Of a stretch of 10,452 bases of DNA, positions 6,640 to 10,452 are shown one piece after another (within the stretch, counting starts at the first letter, position 1; each line of letters begins with the position of its first letter). The translations under genes were made by a program, and so were the position numbers. Origin of the DNA: Oscillospiraceae bacterium. Its GTDB lineage: Bacteria > Bacillota_A > Clostridia > Oscillospirales > Oscillospiraceae. The notes beneath the pieces are model-generated. The model did not search any database, had not been told where the DNA came from, and was given only the letters and a program-made list of their open reading frames with translations. Location of the stretch: NCBI GenBank assembly GCA_017550765.1, contig JAFZOC010000223.1, positions 1 to 10,452 on the forward strand. Direction: 5' to 3'.

Positions 6640-7903
6640 GTTTGTGTCCTCCTATCTGTCGGTTCCGCTCCCGGGTGGTGGCCGCCGGATCGAAGTCGAT
6701 CCCCCGGAGCATGGCGTTCTTTCCGTACTTCTTGTGGATGCCCAGCACCGCCTTCTGGATCTTCCGGTCCCGGACCAGCGTGTCTCCGTCTACCGAGGAG
6801 AACAGACTGAACTGCTGCCCGCCCGTATCCAGGCGCAGATCGTTGCAGCTGAAGAGGAAGCGGCGGATCGGGATCTGAGGATCTACGATGCGCTCATAGA
6901 CTTCCAGCACCGCCGGGATGATGACCTTTTCGGCGTTGGTCTCCAGATCCAGTCTGGCCGTTCCGCTGACAGGATCGGGGCACTTGGCGTGGGAGTAGCC
7001 GACCATGATGGAGACGGAGCTCGTCACCAGGCCCTGATCGACCATGTCCAGACACATCAGGTCCAGCATCTCTTTCAGGATGATCTTGCCCTCCTCGAAA
7101 CTGTAGTCCCGCCAGAGGACCTGCCCGCTGCTGAGACTGCGGCTCTTGGCCTGATAGCGCTGGATGTCGGCAAGTGTCGTGGGCTCCCGGCCCCAGGCGT
7201 GGTCGATCAGCAGTTCCGCGTCGATCCCGAACTCCCGATAGAGCCGGTCCTCGTCTGCCTCGGCGATCTGACGCTGGGTGTAGATCCCCAGCCGCGCCAG
7301 ATGGGACGCGATCCCAGGCCCGATGCGCCAAAAGTCTGTCAGCGGCCGGTGGTCCCAGAGGCGGGCGCGGTAGCTCTCCTCATCCAGCTCGCCGATGAAA
7401 TCGGCTGCGTGCTTGGCGGTGATGTCCAGCGCGATCTTGGCCAGATACAGGTTCGGCCCCACGCCTGCGGTGGAGCGCAGGCCCAGATCCTCCTGGATCT
7501 TCCCCATGAGGAAGAGCGCCATTCCTCTGGCCGTCAGGCCCATGCGGCGCAGATAGGGCGTCACGTCCAGGAAGCACTCGTCGATGGAATAGACATAGAC
7601 GTCTTCCGGCGCCAGGTAACGCAGATAGATCCGATAGATCGCGGCGGCATAGTCGATGTAGAGCTGCATCCGCGGCGGCGCCATGATGTAGTCCATGCCT
7701 GCAGGGATCTGGAAGACCCGACTGCGGTTCTTCACGCCTTTGGCCTTCATGGAAGGGGAGACGGCCAGACAGATCGTCCCGCTGCCGCGCTCGGGGTCCG
7801 CTACCACCAGGTCTGTGGTCATGGGATCCAGCCCCCGCTCGACGCATTCGACGGAGGCATAGAAAGACTTGAGGTCGATGCAGAGATAAGACCGTGCGCC
7901 CAT
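6629..7903 (-). CDS. Y-family DNA polymerase, UvrX/UmuC-like translesion polymerase
   Basis: Error-prone polymerase that copies past damaged bases. The product is 424 residues, normal for the UvrX-like branch. The first catalytic aspartate is D10 in LCIDLKSFYASVE, with Y15 in the steric-gate position. The second site is SIDECFLDV with D108 and E109. The thumb/helix-hairpin-helix region includes GVGPNLYLAKIA (147-158) and FWRIGPGIASHLARLGI (191-207). QFSLF (364-368), near the C-terminus, fits the pentapeptide that binds the sliding clamp (QxxLF). ATG 7903 is chosen because AAGGAGG lies 6 bases upstream and the N-terminus then begins at the conserved strand; the open frame extends further upstream only by chance. 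It overlaps the YolD-like gene. Whether it is SOS-induced is unclear because no LexA-type box is visible. Confidence 0.95.
   Translation of the reverse strand: MGARSYLCIDLKSFYASVECVERGLDPMTTDLVVADPERGSGTICLAVSPSMKAKGVKNRSRVFQIPAGMDYIMAPPRMQLYIDYAAAIYRIYLRYLAPEDVYVYSIDECFLDVTPYLRRMGLTARGMALFLMGKIQEDLGLRSTAGVGPNLYLAKIALDITAKHAADFIGELDEESYRARLWDHRPLTDFWRIGPGIASHLARLGIYTQRQIAEADEDRLYREFGIDAELLIDHAWGREPTTLADIQRYQAKSRSLSSGQVLWRDYSFEEGKIILKEMLDLMCLDMVDQGLVTSSVSIMVGYSHAKCPDPVSGTARLDLETNAEKVIIPAVLEVYERIVDPQIPIRRFLFSCNDLRLDTGGQQFSLFSSVDGDTLVRDRKIQKAVLGIHKKYGKNAMLRGIDFDPAATTRERNRQIGGHKRGA
6648..6653 (-). promoter_or_regulatory. Ribosome-binding site for the YolD-like gene
   Basis: A perfect AGGAGG on the minus strand, inside the 3' end of the polymerase gene, 8 bases before GTG 6639. 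It decides in favour of a GTG start and shows that the YolD-like gene is translated from the polymerase mRNA. Confidence 0.8.
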
Positions 7904-7909
7904 GCGGAT

Positions 7910-7916
7910 CCTCCTT
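7910..7916 (-). promoter_or_regulatory. Ribosome-binding site for the Y-family polymerase
   Basis: AAGGAGG on the minus strand, 6 bases before ATG 7903. It fixes the start and excludes the 35 extra in-frame residues upstream, which would lie across the promoter. Confidence 0.85.
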
Positions 7917-7921
7917 CCTCG

Positions 7922-7937
7922 ATACTGTCTCCAGTAT
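7922..7937. promoter_or_regulatory. Inverted repeat across the polymerase promoter, candidate operator
   Basis: ATACTG (7922-7927) and CAGTAT (7932-7937) are perfect 6-bp half-sites around a 4-base centre. The repeat overlaps the -10 box and the predicted start of the leftward polymerase transcript, where a repressor would block RNA polymerase. Part of the right half is the -10 box itself, so some of the symmetry could be chance. It does not match the Gram-positive LexA box (CGAAC-N4-GTTCG). Confidence 0.4.
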
Positions 7938-7961
7938 ACTATCTCATAGAGATAAAAGCAA
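7933..7961 (-). promoter_or_regulatory. Promoter of the polymerase-YolD-DUF3783 cassette
   Basis: On the minus strand the -35 is TTGCTT (7961-7956), the spacer is 17 bases and the -10 is TATACT (7938-7933). The predicted start near 7926 gives a leader of about 23 nt that includes the ribosome-binding site. Confidence 0.65.
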
Positions 7962-8059
7962 GAGAAAAATCTCGGAAAAAGAGAAAAGACGCTGGACGGA
8001 AGACACATGGCACGGCGCTCAGAGGGGCGAAGTGCTGGCAGGTGACGGAGAGCATGACA

Positions 8060-8071
8060 GTTTATGTAAAC
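8060..8071. promoter_or_regulatory. Short palindrome upstream of the CYTH promoter
   Basis: GTTTATGTAAAC is a perfect 5-bp inverted repeat around a 2-base centre. It lies 15 bases upstream of the CYTH -35 box in the AT-rich part of the divergent region. It may be a regulator site, but such short AT-rich palindromes arise easily by chance. Confidence 0.2.
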
Positions 8072-8086
8072 AATTTGTAATTTATC

Positions 8087-8115
8087 TTGATTTTTTCGAC
8101 ATTTTTCAGTATACT
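8087..8115 (+). promoter_or_regulatory. Promoter of the CYTH-lipoprotein unit
   Basis: -35 TTGATT (8087-8092), a 17-base spacer and -10 TATACT (8110-8115). The start is predicted near 8122, giving a short leader of about 16 nt before ATG 8138. The surrounding bases 8060-8115 are clearly AT-richer than the genes on either side. Confidence 0.65.
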
Positions 8116-8125
8116 ATGCCAAGAC

Positions 8126-8133
8126 AGGGGGTG
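8126..8133 (+). promoter_or_regulatory. Ribosome-binding site for the CYTH gene
   Basis: AGGGGGTG matches AGGAGGTG in seven of eight bases and lies just before ATG 8138. It selects this start over in-frame upstream codons, which would fall inside the promoter. Confidence 0.75.
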
Positions 8134-8137
8134 TAGT

Positions 8138-8662
8138 ATGCGAACGGACAAGCTCGAGATCGAGCGGAAATTCCTGATCGACATGCCTGACCCGGCGTAT
8201 CTGGCGTCTGCCGGGAGCGTGACCCAGATCGAGCAGACCTACTTGCTGCGGAGAGAGCGGGGCGTGACGGAGCGCGTCCGCAAGCGCGGGCGGGAAGGAG
8301 CCTGGGTCTATACACACACCTGTAAAAAGCGGATCTCCGACGTCGTCCGGATCGAGGACGAAGAGGAGATCGGAGAGACAGAATATCGGGAACTGCTCCT
8401 GCAGGCGGACCCCTCGCGTCGCGCGATCCAAAAGCGGCGCTGGGTCCTGCCGTATGAGGGGCAGGAGATCGAGATCGATATCTATCCGTTTTGGGACGAT
8501 CGCGCCATCCTGGAGATCGAGATGGAGAGGGAGACACAGCAGCTGCGTTTCCCGCCCCAGATCCGGATCATCCGAGAGGTGACGGCGGACAGACGCTACA
8601 GCAACGCGGCTCTGTCACGCGAGATCCCCCGGGACGACATCCAGAAAGGAAGGACGATATGA
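8138..8662 (+). CDS. CYTH-domain protein (triphosphate tunnel metalloenzyme family)
   Basis: A 174-residue cytoplasmic protein of the CYTH superfamily, whose members bind triphosphates and divalent metal inside a beta-barrel tunnel. The defining ExExK motif is present near the N-terminus as E7-I-E9-R-K11. Alternating charged strands follow, with the patterns TERVRKRG, RIEDEEEI, KRRWVLPYEGQEIEIDIY and ILEIEMERE, typical of the barrel walls that carry paired acidic and basic residues. Bacterial members of this type are usually inorganic triphosphatases or of unknown substrate; the sequence alone does not decide between triphosphate, thiamine triphosphate or nucleotide substrates. Its stop overlaps the lipoprotein start as ATGA, so the two are cotranscribed. 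It has its own promoter, divergent from the polymerase cassette. Confidence 0.9.
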   Translation: MRTDKLEIERKFLIDMPDPAYLASAGSVTQIEQTYLLRRERGVTERVRKRGREGAWVYTHTCKKRISDVVRIEDEEEIGETEYRELLLQADPSRRAIQKRRWVLPYEGQEIEIDIYPFWDDRAILEIEMERETQQLRFPPQIRIIREVTADRRYSNAALSREIPRDDIQKGRTI

Positions 8663-10002
8663 AAAAGATCCTGGCTTTGACGCTGGCCGTCCTGATGGCT
8701 CTCGGGATGAGCGCATGCGCGGAAGAACTGCAGGGGATAGAGCTCCCGCCGCTGCCGGAGGTGACCCCCACGCCGCAGCCTACCTTCCCGGTCAGCGACG
8801 ATCCCAGCCCCAGCCCCAACGAGCAGACGCCCTCGCCCACCGCCGGCGCTCCCGCGACAGACGCGCCTGAGCAGCCGCCGATCCTGCTGCTGGTCGAGAA
8901 CAGCGCCACGGTCCTCAAGCAGTACGATCCGGCGGAAGGCACCGAGCTCATCCTGACCTTCTCCTATGATATGCCGAGGATCCATGCCGAGGAGCTCCCG
9001 GAGGTCTGCGCCCGCATCAACGAAGCGCTGGCTACGGTGGAAGAGACCTTCTACACCGGCGACTACTATGATGGACAGGGCAGTTACCGCGGCTTCTCCG
9101 CGATGCTGGAGGAGGCCGAGGACAACTATACCTATGTCCAGGATACGGGAGAGTCCGGCCGGCCGCTGGAGTTCTCCGATACCCTCACGGCGCATGTCGC
9201 TCTCGTCAGCGAGGATGTGCTCAGCGTGAGCTATTCCGAGTATGTCTATCTGGGCGGCGCCCACGGCAGTTACAGCCAGAGAGCGTATAACTTCGACACG
9301 AAGACGGGAGACCGGCTGACTCTGGACCGGCTGAGCACCGACTTCGACGCGCTGACCGAGTTCTTGACGGCGCAGATGCTGGAGCTCTATGAGCAGGACG
9401 CGGACGGCTATTATTCGGAGCGCATCGTGGAAGACATGCTGCCGGAAGGCGGCGCGGAGGAGGCGTTCCGCGCGCTGATCCGGGAAGGCTCCTGGTACCT
9501 GGACGCCGACGGCCTGACGATCTTTTCCGATGAAGAGGAGTTCGGGCCCTATGCCGCCGGTATGGTGGAGTTCCACATCCCTTATGCTCGGCTGCAGGAC
9601 AAGATCGAGGCGCGCTGGCTCTATCCCGGCTATCGGCAGGGCAAGGGCAAGGTGAGCGTGGTAGAGCTCACGGAAGACGGCTTTGAGAAGGATATCGTGG
9701 ACAAGCTGACCGTCACCGAAGGAGGCCAGGATCTGTGCTTCGTGGTGGAGGGTCGGATCTACGATGTGTCCGTCTCCACGGTCTACTATCTGGACCGCTT
9801 TTATGAGAACTCCCAGCTCTGGTGTGCGAACGTCCTCTCGGACTGCGCGCTGCAGCTGGAGGTCGTGGTCCCGGAAGGCCTGCCCGACCTGCGGATCTCC
9901 TACACCACGTCGGACGGTGAACGCCACGGGAAGCTCCTGAGCCAGAGCGGCCTGGACGGCGGCTATATGCTGGTGGACGACAACATCGAGGCCGTCGGCT
10001 GA
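8659..10002 (+). CDS. secreted lipoprotein with DUF4163/DUF3298 (RsiV-like) domains
   Basis: A 447-residue predicted lipoprotein anchored to the outer face of the membrane. The start MKKILALTLAVLMALGMSAC is a signal peptide with a lipobox ending at C20. Residues 21-74 form a Pro/Ser/Thr-rich spacer, as expected for a wall-crossing linker. From about 75 a DUF4163-like region begins. From about 180 the DUF3298-like fold follows, with YLGGAHGSY (197-205), the NFDTKTGDRLTL block, and W279...GLTIF...FGPYAAG...FHIPY (to about 309). In Bacillus this domain pair occurs in RsiV, an anti-sigma factor that binds lysozyme, and in PdaC. There is no sigma-factor gene beside it and no cytoplasmic anti-sigma region, so an anti-sigma role is unlikely. 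Residues 315-447 are an extension I do not recognise. ATG 8659 overlaps the CYTH stop and has AAGGAAGGA upstream. Confidence 0.85.
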   Translation: MKKILALTLAVLMALGMSACAEELQGIELPPLPEVTPTPQPTFPVSDDPSPSPNEQTPSPTAGAPATDAPEQPPILLLVENSATVLKQYDPAEGTELILTFSYDMPRIHAEELPEVCARINEALATVEETFYTGDYYDGQGSYRGFSAMLEEAEDNYTYVQDTGESGRPLEFSDTLTAHVALVSEDVLSVSYSEYVYLGGAHGSYSQRAYNFDTKTGDRLTLDRLSTDFDALTEFLTAQMLELYEQDADGYYSERIVEDMLPEGGAEEAFRALIREGSWYLDADGLTIFSDEEEFGPYAAGMVEFHIPYARLQDKIEARWLYPGYRQGKGKVSVVELTEDGFEKDIVDKLTVTEGGQDLCFVVEGRIYDVSVSTVYYLDRFYENSQLWCANVLSDCALQLEVVVPEGLPDLRISYTTSDGERHGKLLSQSGLDGGYMLVDDNIEAVG

Positions 10003-10079
10003 GGGAGCTCGTCGAATGGATCCGGGAGCAGGAACGGCCCTGCATGCCCGTGACAGAAAAAGCGAAAAGAGAAAGAGTG

Positions 10080-10109
10080 AGAGGAAGAGCAGAATGCTGC
10101 TCTTCCTCT
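10080..10109 (+). terminator. Rho-independent-type terminator after the lipoprotein gene
   Basis: A perfect 13-bp inverted repeat (AGAGGAAGAGCAG at 10080-10092 and its complement at 10097-10109) with a 4-base loop, followed by TT then GGC, so the U-tract is short. It lies 77 bases after the lipoprotein stop and 34 bases before the next promoter, where a terminator is expected. Confidence 0.75.
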
Positions 10110-10143
10110 TTGGCAAAAAGACGAAATTTCCTGCAAAAGATCG

Positions 10144-10172
10144 TTGACAATGCCAGATCTTTATGGTATCCT
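10144..10172 (+). promoter_or_regulatory. Promoter of the ribosomal L21 operon
   Basis: A perfect -35 TTGACA (10144-10149), a 17-base spacer and -10 TATCCT (10167-10172), preceded by TGG, which fits the extended -10 pattern TGn. Start predicted near 10179. A strong vegetative promoter suits a ribosomal protein gene. Confidence 0.75.
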
Positions 10173-10178
10173 ATCAAG

Positions 10179-10255
10179 GCCGCATTGAAGGGGTAGATAA
10201 GCCGAGGCCAGCCCTCCACCCTAAGAGCGAGACCTGAAAGAGGGAGGAAAACATC
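10179..10255 (+). promoter_or_regulatory. rplU 5' leader, candidate L21 leader RNA
   Basis: A leader of about 77 nt between the predicted start and the rplU ATG. CCCTCC (10212-10217) can pair with the GAGGGAGG tract (10240-10247) that contains the ribosome-binding site, and GGGT (10191-10194) can pair with ACCC (10218-10221). GGCC at 10178-10181 and 10206-10209 can also pair. These pairings overlap and could act as alternatives. Firmicutes rplU genes are known to carry a conserved L21 leader structure. I infer membership from position and pairing potential only. Confidence 0.45.
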
Positions 10256-10452
10256 ATGACCGCAATTATCGTGACCGGAGGCAAGCAGTACCGCGTCGCT
10301 GAGGGCGATGAGATCTTCATCGAGAAGCTGGACAAGGAAGCCAGCGAGACCGTCGTGTTCGACCAGGTCCTGGCTGTCGTCGACGGCGAGAACACCGTGT
10401 TCGGCAAGCCCAATGTGGAAGGCGCAACTGTCACTGCTCACGTTCTGAAGAA
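10256..10452 (+). CDS. rplU: 50S ribosomal protein L21, 5' part
   Basis: Large-subunit ribosomal protein that binds 23S rRNA. Only the first 65 codons and two further bases are in the window, out of about 100 expected. The N-terminus [20 protein letters not shown] is the conserved L21 opening, and VFDQVLAV and the [17 protein letters not shown] block follow as in the family. ATG 10256 has GGGAGG 8 bases upstream. It has its own promoter and leader and is separated from the lipoprotein gene by a terminator. In Firmicutes a Prp-type protease gene and rpmA normally follow. Confidence 0.97.
   Translation, partial: MTAIIVTGGKQYRVAEGDEIFIEKLDKEASETVVFDQVLAVVDGENTVFGKPNVEGATVTAHVLK

Noticed and set aside
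6443..8080. A 545-codon plus-strand open frame opposite the polymerase cassette
   Set aside because: It runs antisense to the Y-family polymerase and YolD-like gene, both with clear motifs, and crosses the divergent promoters; a shadow.
7904..8137. LexA/SOS box sought between the polymerase and CYTH genes
   Set aside because: No CGAAC-N4-GTTCG-like palindrome is present on either strand; the only good inverted repeat has a different sequence.
8596..10116. A 506-codon minus-strand open frame opposite the lipoprotein gene
   Set aside because: It crosses the terminator hairpin and is antisense to a gene with a signal peptide and recognised domains; a shadow.
10005..10196. Plausible-looking peptide after the lipoprotein gene (ELVEWIREQERP...), with a 50-codon ORF from ATG 10044
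   Set aside because: It runs through the terminator hairpin and the rplU promoter, has no ribosome-binding site, and matches nothing I recognise.
1..10452. CRISPR array, insertion sequence, tRNA, rRNA, phage or defence genes
   Set aside because: No regularly spaced repeats, transposase motifs, cloverleaf-like sequences or terminal repeats were seen; the window is ordinary chromosome.

Overview
The window reads as a stretch of core chromosome from a high-GC member of the Clostridia (Firmicutes), perhaps Oscillospirales-like. The support is threefold. The gene families are topA, trmFO, plsX, rnc, an Elp3-like radical SAM protein, a Y-family polymerase with a YolD partner, a DUF3783 protein and an RsiV-type lipoprotein. 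Shine-Dalgarno (SD) sites are strong and AGGAGG-like. Housekeeping promoters are of TTGACA/TATAAT type in otherwise GC-rich DNA. The genus is not resolved. I see no rRNA, tRNA, insertion sequence, phage gene or CRISPR array.

Positions 1-5744 (+) are a tight co-directional run of housekeeping genes. It opens inside topA at the catalytic tyrosine; this topA carries a long Lys/Ala-rich tail. Then come trmFO (tRNA m5U54 methylation), plsX (phospholipid precursor synthesis), rnc (RNase III) and an Elp3-like radical SAM gene. Junctions after trmFO are overlaps or a 1-base gap, so translational coupling is likely. A perfect 14-bp hairpin at 5772-5804 closes the run and also lies past the end of the facing genes. 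Compared with the classical Firmicutes plsX-(fab)-acpP-rnc-smc-ftsY order, acpP and smc/ftsY are absent here.

Positions 5829-7903 (-) hold a three-gene cassette transcribed leftwards: a UvrX-like Y-family DNA polymerase, an overlapping YolD-like protein and a DUF3783 protein. The polymerase has a good promoter with a short inverted repeat lying across its -10 and start region, and no recognisable LexA box. The DUF3783 gene has its own near-consensus promoter so close to the start codon that its mRNA should be leaderless or nearly so.

Positions 7904-8137 are an AT-richer divergent promoter region. It serves the polymerase cassette on the left and, on the right, a two-gene unit: a CYTH-domain protein (8138-8662) overlapped by a secreted lipoprotein with DUF4163/DUF3298-like domains (8659-10002). 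Both divergent promoters contain the same 11-mer around the -10 box. A 13-bp hairpin terminator at 10080-10109 ends this unit.

Positions 10144-10452 (+) begin the ribosomal L21 operon: a promoter with a perfect -35 box and an extended -10, a leader of about 77 nt that can sequester the ribosome-binding site, and the first 65 codons of rplU, which runs off the window.

No clearly new defence or mobile system is visible. The best leads are the polymerase-YolD-DUF3783 cassette with its unusual control sites, the GNAT-less Elp3-like enzyme, the TopA tail and the CYTH-lipoprotein pair.
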